NCBI GenBank assembly: GCA_027886175.1
Contig: JAJNNQ010000024.1
Coordinates: 4,200,001 to 4,264,000, forward strand
Source of the DNA: Phylloscopus collybita
Taxonomy: Eukaryota; Chordata; Aves; Passeriformes; Phylloscopidae
Reading direction: 5' to 3'
DNA length: 64,000 nt
The translations under genes were made by a program, and so were the position numbers. Below the pieces are notes generated by a model that saw nothing but the letters and a program-made list of their open reading frames with translations, made no database searches and was not told the DNA's origin. Of this stretch, positions 40,481-52,065 are shown in pieces. How positions within the stretch are numbered: the stretch's first letter is position 1; every line of letters begins with the position of its first letter.

Positions 40481-41646
40481 AAACAAAACTAAATCCCACC
40501 TCTTCAACATTAAAGAAAGAAAATCATATTAATTACAAAACTTTTATAGTTTCCGAAACCCACAGTCAAATCCTGGTGAAGCTGTAGCAAAGCACATTTA
40601 TAGATGTGTTATCTTCTATGAAGCCAATTAAATTATCAGTGTTTCTCTGCCTAGCTGCTCATACTTCGTTGGAGTTTTCCCAAGCTTGTGATAATTTTGG
40701 GGCTTTCATCTTATGTTATCTTGTTTATGAGGGGCTGTTTTTTATTTGGAAATATCAATAATCATGATTGTGAGATTCTGCATTTGGGTGAGGAGTGGGT
40801 TGTTAATACCTTTATAAACTTCTCAATTGAAAAGCTTCCCTGGTATCCCTGTAGCTTCTCTGCCACAGAATTTGATACATTCTTGACCTAAGGGATAGAT
40901 GCACTTGAGTTGACTTCAAAAGAAGTAAAATGATCTACCTTAATCCATTTTTTTTCCCTCCACCTTTTCTGAGTATCTGTGTGCTTTCTTTTAAAAGACT
41001 TAGCACATCAAAAACATAATTGCTTTAAATACAATAGAGACTACCATTTCAGAATAAAATACTTGCTTTTTGTTTTAATTGGAAATGAATCTTTTCCTTG
41101 AGTTTTATTTTGAAATAGTGAAGTTCTTGAATTTTAGGCATAATATTGCTCTTGAAAGAGAATGCTGTGTTTCTTTTGATCCGAAGTGATTTGTTTTTTG
41201 GGGGACAGAAGGGAAGAAGGAATTATTTCAGAATTGACATACATGAATTTCAGAAGTAATAAGGATTTTAAAGAGCACTCATTTTGCTTTGAATGAAACT
41301 GTAATCTGGAATTGTCAGGTCTTTAGTCACAAGCACCACATATGAAATAAAGCAAGAAATTAATATTTATCTGGGCAGGATTTGGGCATCTTATGAGAAG
41401 ATAAGGAGGGAGCATAACATCCTCCAATTTTGCCTTTCCTCCTCTCTTCCTTCCAGCAAAGCTAAGGGGAGTCAGTGCCTCCAGCCTGTACCTACAGTGC
41501 TGCCTTCTTCCTGCACCAAACCTGCTGCCTTTCCAATCAGTGGAAAATTGCCACTCACTGTAATCACAATTGCATCAGACCAGTAGCCTACTTTCAAGGG
41601 GAAAATCCCTGCTGTTCCCACCCCTTTTATGTCTAACACCAGAAAT

Positions 41647-41649
<3 letters not shown>

Positions 41650-41695
<46 letters not shown>
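41650..41695 (+). repeat. Poly-T tract of 46 nt
   Basis: An uninterrupted T run, the longest homopolymer in the window. It is followed directly by CCAGTCAGTGACAGC. It could be the poly(A) end of a minus-strand retrocopy, but the flanking sequence was not recognised; the length is likely unstable or approximate. Confidence 0.9.
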
Positions 41696-43029
41696 CCAGT
41701 CAGTGACAGCAGGGCAGGATACCTCCCTAATGTCTATTCAGCAAAGTCAGAACAACACACTGGGAGGAGAACTGCTGAAATTGCTGGGTCAGAATTAAGC
41801 TCTTGAAATTGCATTTGAAAAATTGGCTCTTGGGTTCTGAGAGGCAATCAAGTGTTATCTTTCTCAGTGTCATCTCACTCCTTTTCATTCAGCTACTACT
41901 GGAAGTGCTTTTTTATCAAGAAAAGCCTTCGGAATCAGAAGAAAAACTGATCGTGTATATGTTATCTATGAGTTAACACTTTCTAATCCTTCAATTAATA
42001 CAAACTGACAGTGAATCCATTAAATACATCCTTTGAGGTACTTTTTAAAAACACCTAATTTAAAATATTTTTGTATCTCATTACAAGAAAAGGAAGAACT
42101 GCCTATTTCCTCTAGCAGTGTAAAGAAAATAGTCTTGAATGTGTCAAAGTGAGAAAAAGCCACGTGGAACCTCAAAACTGCATTTATAGTGCTGGTTTCC
42201 ATTGTACCACTGGAGGAGTCAGGAGGAAAAGGAGTCTGTAAAATCTGTACATGTCTGAGTTGCTCTTTCATTTTTAATGTTTTCATATGGGGAAGCCAGT
42301 AACTGCAACACATGCTGGCATGTTCAAATGTGGTAGCTGGCAGAAAAAGAAAGAAAGTCTCTGTTTAAATGTGTGTGATGAAGTCTGAGGATGATTTTAA
42401 AATAATATCGCAGAATGCATGCCTGACAGATCTGGGATAAGATTTATTTTAATGACTTGTTTCTGCTTTGAAGGCCAGCACAAAAAGGCTTGTGAGCTTG
42501 TGCTGTGGTTAAGAACAGCAGGGACCCCAGCTCCTGGTAACTGGGGAAGTGATGAGCTCTGAGCATCCCCAGCATTCCCTGCCCCAAGGCTGGCTGCTAT
42601 GCAGGTTGTTTCCTAACAAATCAGGATAGCCTAAGGCTTGTGCAGGTTTGTGCTGGAGGGTGTCAGTGTCTCCTTCCTTCATCTCTTCCTTCATCCCTTC
42701 CTCTTCCTCCAGCCTCTCAGCCAACAGGGACCAGCTGATGTGGCCCTGCTGTCAGAGCTTTCGTGGGGTGCTGTAGGCAAGTCAGACCCAGTCATAAATA
42801 TTTCAGGATGTCATCCCTTGTCTCATCAAGGAGTTGTGGGGGTAAATACATTAGGTATTGCAAGTTGTCCATTACTTCAGTAGGGAAGCCATATAAAACA
42901 GCTCTGGCAGATAAGAAGTTATCTCACTCTTTTTGGTTAATACATGTGCATGAAACATAGATAATGTTTAGTGATAGTAGTGAACTTGTTTAGAGACAAG
43001 TTCGAGCAGCACTGAATTGATCCAAGTAA

Positions 43030-43054
43030 TAAAAATAAAAATAAAAATAAAAAT
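43030..43054 (+). repeat. (TAAAAA)4 microsatellite
   Basis: Four hexamer units about 220 bp upstream of exon 4. Confidence 0.88.
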
Positions 43055-43244
43055 GGGGAAGTTATCTTTCTTAACAATTCCCTATTATATACCAAGAACA
43101 GATTTCTTTTTTTCTTTTAAGTCCATATACCAAAATAAAAAAATATCAAGAATTGTATCATCAAAGCATCTATATCTAGATTGGAAAGAAGCAGCATTTT
43201 TACTACTTGGAATAGATTTTATTTATGACCAAATTTTTCTTCCA

Positions 43245-43273
43245 TTAATGAAACTTTTCTTCTTACTTTGCAG
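43245..43273 (+). promoter_or_regulatory. Exon 4 splice acceptor with likely branch point
   Basis: A pyrimidine-rich run (acttttcttcttactttgcag) ends in CAG at 43273. A TTAAT match to the loose YTNAY branch consensus puts the branch adenosine near 43248, about 25 nt upstream of the exon, a normal distance. The branch assignment is inferred; the AG is fixed by the reading frame and homology. Confidence 0.85.
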
Positions 43274-43429
43274 CTTGCAGGCCTGGATTCTATAAAGCAT
43301 TTGCTGGAAATGTGAAGTGCTCCAAGTGCCCTCCACACAGTTTGACTCACATAGAAGCAACTTCTGTCTGTCAGTGTGAGAAAGGTTATTTCAGAGCTGA
43401 GAAGGACCCACCAACTATGGCATGTACCC
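43274..43429 (+). CDS. EPHA5: EPHA5 exon 4 (Eph receptor cysteine-rich/EGF-like segment), internal coding exon
   Basis: This internal exon has 51 full codons plus split codons at both ends. It starts with two bases of an Ala codon, then reads CRPGFYKAFAGN, and ends MACT plus the first base of an Arg codon. It carries six cysteines (codons 1, 15, 18, 32, 34 and 50), the pattern of the Sushi/EGF-like cysteine-rich region that follows the ephrin-binding domain in Eph receptors. The 156-bp length is what I recall as usual for this exon across Eph genes. The receptor is a membrane tyrosine kinase that binds GPI-anchored ephrin-A ligands and acts in axon guidance and synapse formation; the cysteine-rich region helps receptors cluster. 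The acceptor is a T-rich tract ending in CAG and the donor is GTAAGT. The exon uses mostly A/T-ending codons (about 41% GC3), unlike exon 5. The paralogues EPHA3, EPHA4 and EPHA7 are similar here, and exon 5 is what settles EPHA5. Confidence 0.95.
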
Positions 43430-43436
43430 GTAAGTC
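43430..43436 (+). promoter_or_regulatory. Exon 4 splice donor
   Basis: GTAAGTC immediately follows ACCC of the last codons and matches the U1 consensus at +1 to +6. Splitting the Arg codon here keeps exon 5 in frame. Confidence 0.93.
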
Positions 43437-43490
43437 TGATCATTACCAGTGTCTACAATTTTGTTGCCTTATTTATTTGGTTTTGTATTT

Positions 43491-43505
43491 AAAAAAAAAA
43501 AAAAA
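43491..43505 (+). repeat. Poly-A tract (15 nt) just downstream of exon 4
   Basis: A homopolymer 62 nt into intron 4, with no associated element recognised. Confidence 0.85.
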
Positions 43506-46500
43506 CCAAAAACCTATGAGTTTTGAAGAATTCCATTCATGTTAACCGAAAGATTTTTAAAATCAAAATTCAAGCAGCATATTTTTACTTAGTGTCTAGA
43601 TAACCCCAAACATACCCCTGTTTCTTAGTTCAGTGACTTTTGAACTTGTAATTCTGAGATACAATAAGAGGAAGAATAATCATTGTCATATAGATAACAA
43701 TGTGGTGTTTTCACTACCAATAATGTGCATCTTATATACTTGAAAATTTGCTGCTGCAAAAACTTTCAAAAAGCTGGAGTCACGTAAAGAAAAAAACAAA
43801 ACTACTATAACATGCTCTGCTGTCTCCTCAGATTTAAATGAAAAGTGTAATACAAATATAATCCTCACACAATCAAATAAAAACTGAACACTCTAAAAAG
43901 ACAGGAAAATAATTTTTAAAACTGAATGAAATCTATCCAATCAGAATGAGACATAATTATATCTAGCACCATCACCTTCTTTTAACAGAGACTTATGCCC
44001 TTTTATGTGACTGTAATAGTGAAAATTCATTAGATTTTTTGATGAATTTGAGAATACATAATTTTGTGATTTTTGACTAACCTAAATTTATCATTAAGAC
44101 AAACCTGATGTCTAGCAATCTGGGTGCAGAATTTCCAAGAAGGTATTTTTATTACTTGGATCAATGCTCTTATGTCTAGGAACACATAGCATAAGGTTTC
44201 TTACATTTAATAAAATATTTCTTCTAGATTTTCATTCACGGTTCATTACTCACTGGGATTAATTTATTGATTGTAAAGCAACTATATCTGTTTAGTCTCA
44301 AAACTAGGAACAAACAGCAGTATTTAAAAATCTGTGGGTGAAATATTTTATTTTACTAGGCTATTAAAATCACTTATTTAATAAAGGTGATTAAAGACTT
44401 TGCAGAATCCTCTAACACACCCAGGTTTTGGTATAACACTTTATTAATTCTTTTGGTGGAGGATTTGATCTTGATACTTTTTGTGCCACAGTTAAGAGAA
44501 TTCTGAAAAAACTAACATGTTAAATTCATGAAGTATTTTGACAGATTAAGTATACAAAATTTTTAAGAGATAAAGCCCTAAAGACAAAGTGCTGTTGCTG
44601 TAACCATTGGTGCATAGCCGTGTTTTGAGGTGTTTTATGCAGCATCACAGAAAAATAACTGAGCTGACTGAACTGAGCTACTTGCTCTGCTCAAGCTGGT
44701 CTTTCCAATGACACTGGACTGGGAAAATTTGGAACAGACCTGATAATTTAAAGATGATTTACAAATTCATAGACACTGAGGTCATTACATAGACCAAGAC
44801 ATTGTTCATCCACCACATGAGGGTGATGGTCCCTAAAAAGGCACTCTTCAGACCCAAGGCAGAAATTGTGTCATCTAACCAGAGGATTTTCAGAGGGAAA
44901 GGTAAGTCCCAACCTCTGCATACCTCAGGGACTCAGGATTCAGAGAGTGTCCCCCCCATGCCAGCTCACTCTGGAGCAGGGCACACAGGCCTGGCATTTT
45001 GCATGAAGTATGTCAGGGAGTAAACAGTGTCCTTTCAGGCTTCCCACAGGAAAATGGTGATTACAGATAATTGCACTCAAATCAGTGCCTCAAGCACAGG
45101 CCATTAAAAAACTTACTCCCAGAACCAACACATCCCAGGCATTCTTGACACTTTCATGCTTGGGAAGAGGGCTTCATTCATACATTGTGCAGATGTGGCT
45201 CCATATTATTTATAAGTCATTGATTTTTCATCGCTGAAAGAGAATTCTTTGAAAAATCACTCAAACATGGCATTATGATTCCATAATTATCTTTCAGGGC
45301 ACAATTTTAAGCCCTGATACCCTGATATGTTGACAAGGCAGGGAGGAGCATGAGAGCCCTGTGGCATCAGAGTGCAGTTACTTCAACACCCTGCTGTTTT
45401 CTCAACAAATGTGAGTGCAGAGAGCTGCTTTGGGTGACAATTTGTCAGGAAAAACATGGTGCCACACCTCCACATTCCTGCTGAGGATGTCAGCCAAAGT
45501 AACTGAGTGAGTTGAGGCAGGACACAAGAGGATATCAGTGCCTCATCTCTTGGGATGTGCCTCATCAGTGCCTCATCTCCCCTCTACTTGGGAGAAGGAA
45601 GAAATAAAGGAGACGGTGCAGCACGTTCTGTTAGTTTGGTTCAGTGCCACCGTGCATTGTTTCCCATTCAGCCTAGGGTGCTGGGTATCTACTTCATTGA
45701 TTGTCGCAGCAGATGTATTCATCTTATACCAACAATGATGATTATTTCACTAATTGTCAGCTCTGCAAATGACACCGAAGCTCTTGACAGGCAGACTGTG
45801 TTCTTATCTTGCTGATCAGCAGTAATGAAGAGTCTTCAGGCCAAATTATTCCCTAAGTGATATCTTTAGTTCCACTACTTTCAAATTAGTCTCTCAGTTA
45901 TTAAAATTATGTTTCTGTCATAAATACAACCTCACTGTTTTTGGTGGATTTATGCAGATGTGGCTAATTTGAATTTAATAAATAAAGATACAGATATGAG
46001 TGGAATTTAGATTGTTCGTTCCAAACTGACATGCTTTAATAAAAGAAGTTGAAAAGTTTTAAGAAAATTAGGAACTTTAACTAAATAGACAGAAAATGCT
46101 TTGCAGAAATGAAATGCCATTTTTACATAACCACCTTTGGGAAAGATCTGTATTTTCCATATTCATTTTCAGATTTCTATCTTGACATATGAGACGTGAC
46201 ATAAGAAAGAGAATTTTTTCTTGGGACCTTTGAAGGGAGAGATAGTCTGAAGAGAAATACAGAAGGAACAATGGGTTCTCTTTACAAATGTCTTCATTTT
46301 TAAACATTTTGACTGACTTTATTGATGCCCATTTTATTTGTTCCCCCATGTCCTGCAAGGTACTATGCCTAAGAGAGGTAGATCTTTCGTTTTCTCTTTT
46401 CATTCCTGTATTAGGGTTAGGCAGTATTCCCCACTCCAGAACTGTTCCTCAGTACTGGGAAACATGTATCATTATGGAAAAAAAACCCACCTTGATTTAA

Positions 46501-48204
46501 GACAGGCATCACTTGTTTCAAGATGAGCTTCAAATCCACTTCGATTAATTCTGTGGGAGTGCTGTGTGCTTTTACCAAATTGCACAGCTCCCGTTTTTAC
46601 TTTATGTAGCTACATTTTGTTAAAGGAGAGCGTTGACTTCGCAGAACACCATAACAGAGATCTAATTTCAATAAGAGGAATGAAAATTACATTAGAATAT
46701 ATTGTTAATCTCCTTCTCCTAGGCTCTTTTCATTTGACTTCTTATCAATCTCTTGCTGCTCCTCTTCCTTCTTACTGTTTTTCTTTGCCATATGCAAGTA
46801 CTCTATCAGTGATCTCTCTGCATACACAGGGAGCAACAAACAGCATCATATCTAATCCCTTGTCTGATTACTCTGTACATAAAGTCTAGCATTTCCCACT
46901 ATAAAGTAATTGGATGAATTGATCCACCTTTTCAAGGTCAGGCAGGCTTATATTGGTTGTCTGAGTTGTCTGAATGCCTCACTTTTAATGTTATGCTTTA
47001 ACAATTTGAACCCAACAAACTTATGCTCTGTTCAGTGACCTCTGCTGCAAAGTGTATCCTCTGTTTTTAAGAATCAACACTGAATTTCAGCAGCAAAATG
47101 AGGCAACACACTTGAAGTCTTTACTGCCTCTATTGTTACTTATATAACAATTTACAATTTTATATAATAATTTACATATTTATACACTTTTTTTGCAATT
47201 TAACATTATGCCCAGACTCGGCATGTTGGTTTGCAGTCACTAGCTTCCATTCTTCCTGCCTGCCTTACAGGAAAGAATAAGTGAAAAGGGAAAAATGTAA
47301 TTCTACATCAAGTGACACTATTTATCCACGCTGCATATACAGATATCAAAAGGCAATTATGAACTCAAGGGGCACAGCCAGGTGCTGATTCTGAGTATCC
47401 TAAGGTGATGGTTAATCTTTGCCCTTCTGCTGTAACTTCAGTAGTCAAATGACATAAAATTCTAAGAGTCCAGTAGTATATAATGGACAGTTCTCACTTA
47501 AAAAGCAACAGGTTTTTTTCCAGTCTTCACTCTCAATTGTGTAAAATACTGCATTGCCCTCACTAGACTTCTGTATTTTCCTTCCACACACAGGAAAATG
47601 CACTTTGCCTTGAAAGAGGAAGAGAATACATAAAACAAGATGAGGTGCAAAGCACTGCATGAGGCACAAGCTCAGCTCTGTTGCTTTCAGAGCAGACCTG
47701 CTTCACCATAAGACATCCATGCCAGTCTCCTCCACAGAAAGTGTCAAAATACTTCCTCACTGTAATTTGTAAATGAAGCAAAAGGCATTACTCACGCTCT
47801 GGCTGAGTTCCATCTCAGCAGAAGAGCTGCATGTTTTTCTAATGCTCATCCATTTGAACTGTATTTTATTGTTTCACATAAAATTTGAAGTCATGAATTT
47901 TGCTGTGAGGAAAGGATCCCTTTTTTTCACCAATATAATTGTTTTTTTCTTAAAAATCAATATAAGGAAAACCCCAAGAGCTTTGCATACAGATGTCTGC
48001 AGAAGGATTATTGCTGGCAGCTTTTTCCAATGTGCCAAATAATCTTTGTATAGTTTATAAATGATAACAAAGCAATCAGGCCACATTCATAAAAGCCCAG
48101 TGACACATAATTTAGCTGAATCTGAGGATTACAATTAATTGTCTCTCTTTGTTCCAAGTTCTAAATCTTAGTAAATGATTCACTGCATGTCATTACAGTT
48201 TAAT

Positions 48205-48286
48205 ATTTGCATGAAATCACAGTTTAACGGGCATAATTTAACAGCAATTAAAAAGCTATTTAATCCTCATGCAAATTGGCATGAGG
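48205..48286. promoter_or_regulatory. Candidate enhancer: paired octamers with palindrome
   Basis: A reverse octamer ATTTGCAT (48205-48212) and a forward ATGCAAAT (48269-48276) lie 64 bp apart, with several TAAT/ATTA and TTTAA motifs between. The second octamer sits inside a perfect palindrome with 8-bp arms CCTCATGC/GCATGAGG (48265-48272 and 48279-48286). Such a mix of POU and homeodomain sites is common in conserved neural enhancers; function here is inference, and AT-rich DNA gives such matches by chance. Confidence 0.35.
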
Positions 48287-50088
48287 GGCCTTGAGTATGA
48301 AGTGTGTTTGAGGGTTTTTCCTGCATTTGCAAGAGGACAGTCATATACTTTAAGACACCTCTAACATAACTGATAGTTTTCCTTTTCACTGAAATGTGAG
48401 TGCACAAATTGTGTTTTCTCTTACAATCAAGAAATAAGTCACAAATCATGATTATCAGAACCTTCACTCTCTAGTACAAATGAAAAAATATCTTTTTAAA
48501 AAAGTATTTCATTTATTGGTTCTTCTATAGATGCCATTCCATATAGTACAAGGAAAATCTGATAGAAAATTAAAATCCACAAAGCCAGACAGGGCTCTCC
48601 TATTGCCCAGGGTCATATTAATTCCTGTTTGGGCCTGCCAAAATTGATGAATACCAAAAAGCTGGAGCTGTGATGACCTGTTGTCATAATATCTATAGTT
48701 TCTGTAAGATTAAATTTAAGCCAGTTTTAAAGCATTGACTCCAATCCTTCAAGCAATTACACAGCTGCTTAGTTTTAAGTGCATGAATATTACCAATTAT
48801 TTCAAGGGGATTACTCATCTACTTAAAGTTATGCACATATGGAAGTGCGATTACGGCTCATCCTCCCTATTCCTAAAACTCCTCCATGGTTTTAGCAGTG
48901 GGAATTTGTTAAGACCCAGTCATTATTTAATTCTCACAGCATGCTTTTAGAGGAAACATAATTATTCCTGTCTTCTGAACATAAAGAATAGGAACTGAAA
49001 CTGAAGTAATGTGTGCTTGTTTTAGCTTATTCCAATCTCATGACTGTTTTCCAGAGTAGCTAGAACTGTCATTCTCATAGTTATTTTGTGGAAAGTTTGG
49101 TGACCATATTATTGACCATAAACTCTGGGCAGATACATGTATTAATAAATGCTCATCCATTCAAAATATTGTAAACTTTCTTATCCACTAAAAAAAATGC
49201 ATAGCAGTGAAACACTTCCATATTTTAAATATCAAGTGCTTGAAATCCAGAAGATAACTCATCATTTATTTCAGGGCAAAGTTAATTACTCTTTTTTAAA
49301 AGTTGCAAGTAAATACCAGAAATTAAAAAGTAGCTGAATTAGAGTTTATAGAAAAGCTTAATGTTTATTATTCACATTATCACTCCTACACAGTACCAAC
49401 TTTTTTATTTACAAGCATCCCAGGTTTTATACCCATGCATATGCCACATCAGTAAATAAAATGTATCACTTAAGAATTATGAATATTACACTCTGTCTAA
49501 AAATTAGCTGATGTCATTTGCAAATGTTGTAGCCTGCAAATGTTTCTTAAGTCTGCTTAAGAAACTCTGAAATAAGGAAAAGCTCACTCAAAGTTTTACC
49601 AGTGTCTCAATCAAAACTTTATGCCTAAGCCATGTTGGCAGTTTTATAAATCATCAAAAGCTGCAAAGCAAGCTGAAAGTTTTCCAAGTTCTGCTAACCA
49701 TTGGTGAAGGACTGTGATTTTATCGAGCTGGGAATATAATGCTTGTTCAACTCATTCAGCCCAAAAACCCCAGAGGTCAGCAGTTGGGTTTACCACAGTC
49801 ATCTCACATATCTCAACACTGGAGTGTAAGGTCTCACATTTTCCAAGTCTGTGTTTCTTATAATAATTTTTATTTTGGGATTACGTCCAAATTGGTTTTG
49901 AAAATCATCCGTTTGTAAGTCTTTCCATGAAACATGTTAAGTGGAAGAAGAATAATACAGTAGGAAGTTGAGATAAGACGATTCAAATATCCTGTAACAA
50001 TTTGTTCGTTTCTTTCACCCCTTCATTAATTCCTATCTAAAAAACAATTAGGTGGTAAAGTTCTGTTAGACTGTGGAATCTGATATGG

Positions 50089-50489
50089 AACCATAGAATT
50101 ACAGGATCATTAAGGCTGGAAAAACCTCCAAGATCACCAAGTCCAACCTTTGACCAATCACCACCTTGTAAACCAGACCACAGCACTAAGTGACACATCT
50201 CGTGGTTTCTTGAACATCTCCAGGGAATTTGATTTCACCACCTCTGAAGGACAGTAAATTCTAAAGCTTGGCCACCCTTTCTGAGAAAAAATTCTTCTTG
50301 ATGTCTAAACTGAACCTCTCCCCTGGCACAGCTTAAGGCCATTTCCCTTTTTCTATCACTTGCTGCCCAAGAGAAGAGACCAGCCCCTATCTGGCTGCAC
50401 CCTCCTGTCAAGGAGTTTTGGAGAGTGGTAAGGTCCCTCCTGAGCCTCCTTTTCTCCAGGCTGAACAACCCCAGCTCCCTCAGCTGCTC
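50089..50489 (-). mobile_element. CR1 LINE, 3' half (split by a nested LTR)
   Basis: This reverse-orientation CR1 begins with a degenerate (CATAGAAT)-type end at 50091 and continues through 'ggctggaaaaacctccaaga', 'tcaccaagtccaacc', the 'ttcttgatgtctaaactgaa' block and 'gctgaacaaccccagctccc'. It stops abruptly at 50489, where an LTR begins, and resumes after the LTR. The last six bases (50484-50489) are one copy of the target-site duplication. Confidence 0.93.
50484..50489. repeat. Target-site duplication, left copy (CTGCTC)
   Basis: Identical to 50826-50831; together they bracket the solo LTR. A perfect match suggests the insertion is not very old. Confidence 0.9.
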
Positions 50490-50825
50490 TGTTGTCTGGG
50501 TTTTTGCCGTTCTCCTCTGTCTCCTTTAAGGAGTTTGTAAAAGTCTTGTTTTTAGCCTTCTGTGTCTTTGGAGTCAGATACACTTTCATATAAACAAGCC
50601 ATTTGTTATGGTGAAAACTAGAGATGTTTACATTCTTTTCATAAAGGAGGAGACTGTTGATGGACTGCTGCATGGTCCAGTGTGGTTGGAGAAGAAGATT
50701 TTCTTCCTCCAATCCATGATCACTGCTGGAATTCGATAAATGCTGATTCTGTAAATAAAGTCCTTCTTCTTTCCACCTCGGACATCGCAAGGTGTGGGTG
50801 TGAGTTCTTTGTGTCGGTTGCGACA
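50490..50825 (+). mobile_element. Solo LTR of an endogenous retrovirus (class II/ERVK-like), nested in CR1
   Basis: The 336-bp unit starts TGTTGTCTGG and ends GGTTGCGACA, giving TG...CA termini with short imperfect inverted ends. It is flanked by a perfect 6-bp direct repeat CTGCTC (50484-50489 and 50826-50831), and the host CR1 is continuous once the unit and one repeat copy are removed. An AATAAA at 50754-50759 and a GT-rich stretch after it set the + orientation and a short U5. There is no internal retroviral region, so it is a recombined solo LTR. A 6-bp duplication is typical of class II (ERVK) elements; the exact family is not identified. Open frames crossing it are chance. Confidence 0.92.
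50754..50759 (+). terminator. Polyadenylation signal AATAAA in solo LTR
   Basis: AATAAA lies 66 nt before the LTR end and is followed by a T/C-rich and then GT-rich stretch, the usual layout of R and U5. Confidence 0.65.
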
Positions 50826-50831
50826 CTGCTC
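50826..50831. repeat. Target-site duplication, right copy (CTGCTC)
   Basis: Right partner of the 50484-50489 repeat, directly after the terminal CA of the LTR. Confidence 0.9.
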
Positions 50832-50989
50832 CTTGTCAGACTTGTGCTCCAGACCCTTCCCCAGCTCCACTGCCCTTTTCTGGACATTCTCCAGCCCCTT
50901 CATGCCTTTCTTTAGTGAGGGACCCAGAACTGGATGGACACAGGCCTCAAAGTGCCTCACCACTGCTCAGTACAGGGGGCAATCACTCT
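50826..50989 (-). mobile_element. CR1 LINE, continuation after nested LTR
   Basis: The sequence restarts with the duplicated CTGCTC and continues 'cttgtcagacttgtgctcca', 'cttccccagctccactgccc' and 'ccagaactggatggacacag', exactly the next part of the CR1 reverse complement. The element fades near 50989. With the preceding half it forms one older insertion of roughly 560 bp. Confidence 0.92.
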
Positions 50990-51569
50990 ACATCTTTATT
51001 ATTACATGTATCTATAAAGCCTCAGGTGATTTCCCTGTGTTCCTACACAGTTAGTCAGTAAAGTTTAAAATTAGTGAACATACTAAGACATAGATTTTAA
51101 AGAATAGAAAATTTTAAAGAAATTAAGATTTTAGTTAAAAATAAGCCTTATAGTTGTCGAAGTTAATTAAGAGCTTTGTAGTTAGCTAAAAAAGACTAAG
51201 CTTGAGTTAACTTTTTCCAAATAACTGATTGCTTGTCAACCTTATGTTTGCTTAGCTGTGCTTAAAACAATAAATAGAAAACGTGATAAATAAGTTTAAA
51301 AACACAAGACAATTACAGAGACTCCCCAATCCTGAAACTTATTGAAAGTCACTGTACCTAAAGAAATGAGAATTCTACCAACAACCATTTGTCACCATTT
51401 GCATTGAAAAAGTAGAAAGTTCAGAGCGATAAAGAGTCATTTTACTTCCTCGTTTTAAACCCACTCCTCTTAAATGAGACCACCGACCCATTTCAAAAGA
51501 AAAACTACGCATGCTTAATTAGTTTTTTGCTAATTACCATACAAAGCGGGGAATGAGATGTACCAAGGT

Positions 51570-51577
51570 TATAAATA
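51570..51577 (+). promoter_or_regulatory. TATA box of the LTR-like element
   Basis: TATAAATA in the expected place upstream of an AATAAA signal. In an AT-rich region a chance match is possible; its spacing to the polyadenylation signal is the support. Confidence 0.45.
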
Positions 51578-51687
51578 TGTATTTGTAATTTAAATATTCA
51601 ACAGTTTTGTAAATAAAATAGCTTTGTGATTTTCTGTAAGGTGCGGTATGCCTTTGGAGAGCTATCCCACACGCTGCCCAGCGCTGC

Positions 51688-51693
51688 AATAAA
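51688..51693 (+). terminator. Polyadenylation signal AATAAA in LTR-like element
   Basis: AATAAA lies within a GC-richer block (ctgcccagcgctgc just upstream) near the 3' end of the unit and is followed by a perfect 10-bp inverted repeat. It would mark the R region of the LTR. Confidence 0.55.
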
Positions 51694-52048
51694 CATACAC
51701 TTTCTAACTTCAAACTGTTAGAAAGTTTTTGTCCGTCTCAGTTAAATATCAGTATTAAATCGATATTCATATTTTTAATAAATCAATACCTTGACTGTTT
51801 TATGTGATGAGTGGGAAATTGGAAATGGGTCACTTGTGGTTCATCTGGCAGTGCACAAACAGCTCTGCCACCTGCTTATTGGGTGAGAACTTCCCTGCAC
51901 TCTGCCTGCTGCAGCTGGCTTTGCATTCCTCCTCACAGCGGTAAAGAAGTATTTTTTTGTCCTGCTTCCTGATCATCCTTTTAGACGTTTAAGTTGAAAA
52001 GTTGATGTCTTCACTGTTATCCTGATGCTGATGAGAAATGCCTGGTGG

Positions 52049-52065
52049 GAAAGAAAGAAAGAAAG
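52049..52065 (+). repeat. (GAAA)4 microsatellite
   Basis: Four perfect GAAA units plus a final G. Confidence 0.85.

Larger units (their letters stand above)
1..43273 (+). other. EPHA5: EPHA5 intron 3 (3' part, start outside window)
   Basis: This stretch of over 43 kb upstream of exon 4 contains no other exon I can recognise. The intron number is inferred from the known Eph gene structure. The DNA is AT-rich, with short poly-T/poly-A runs, TA-rich patches (for example 2308-2400 and 19398-19446) and small tandem duplications, listed separately. Open frames of 60-150 codons occur on both strands, but they overlap each other, lack domain signatures and look like chance. In 1-10860, 23240-29280 and 40490-43240 I see nothing beyond simple repeats and unassigned sequence. 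Identifiable elements are three CR1 fragments, a (TTTTG)n tract, a possible retrocopy near 40 kb and a 46-nt poly-T at 41650. Confidence 0.85.
51050..51740 (+). mobile_element. AT-rich solo LTR-like element (possibly ERVL class)
   Basis: About 690 bp of AT-rich sequence full of 'gttag/gttaa/ttaag' motifs has LTR-type 3' architecture. A TATAAATA box lies at 51570-51577 and an AATAAA at 51688-51693, about 118 bp later. A 10-bp-arm hairpin follows immediately (51699-51726), and the unit ends GTCCGTCTCA at 51740. The order of TATA box, polyadenylation signal and CA terminus supports + orientation. The 5' border is uncertain: no TG start with a clean target duplication was found, and GTTAG (51050) versus GTTAA (51741) is only a 4-of-5 match. 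It resembles AT-rich LTRs I remember from songbirds, but the family is unproven. Confidence 0.65.

Noticed and set aside
46077..46403. 108-codon minus-strand frame in intron 4
   Set aside because: No domain or splice signals and low-information composition; treated as chance.
50235..50963. Overlapping 77-156 codon minus-strand frames and + frames at 50.7-51.0 kb
   Set aside because: They read across CR1 untranslated sequence and the inserted LTR, so they cannot be an intact gene.
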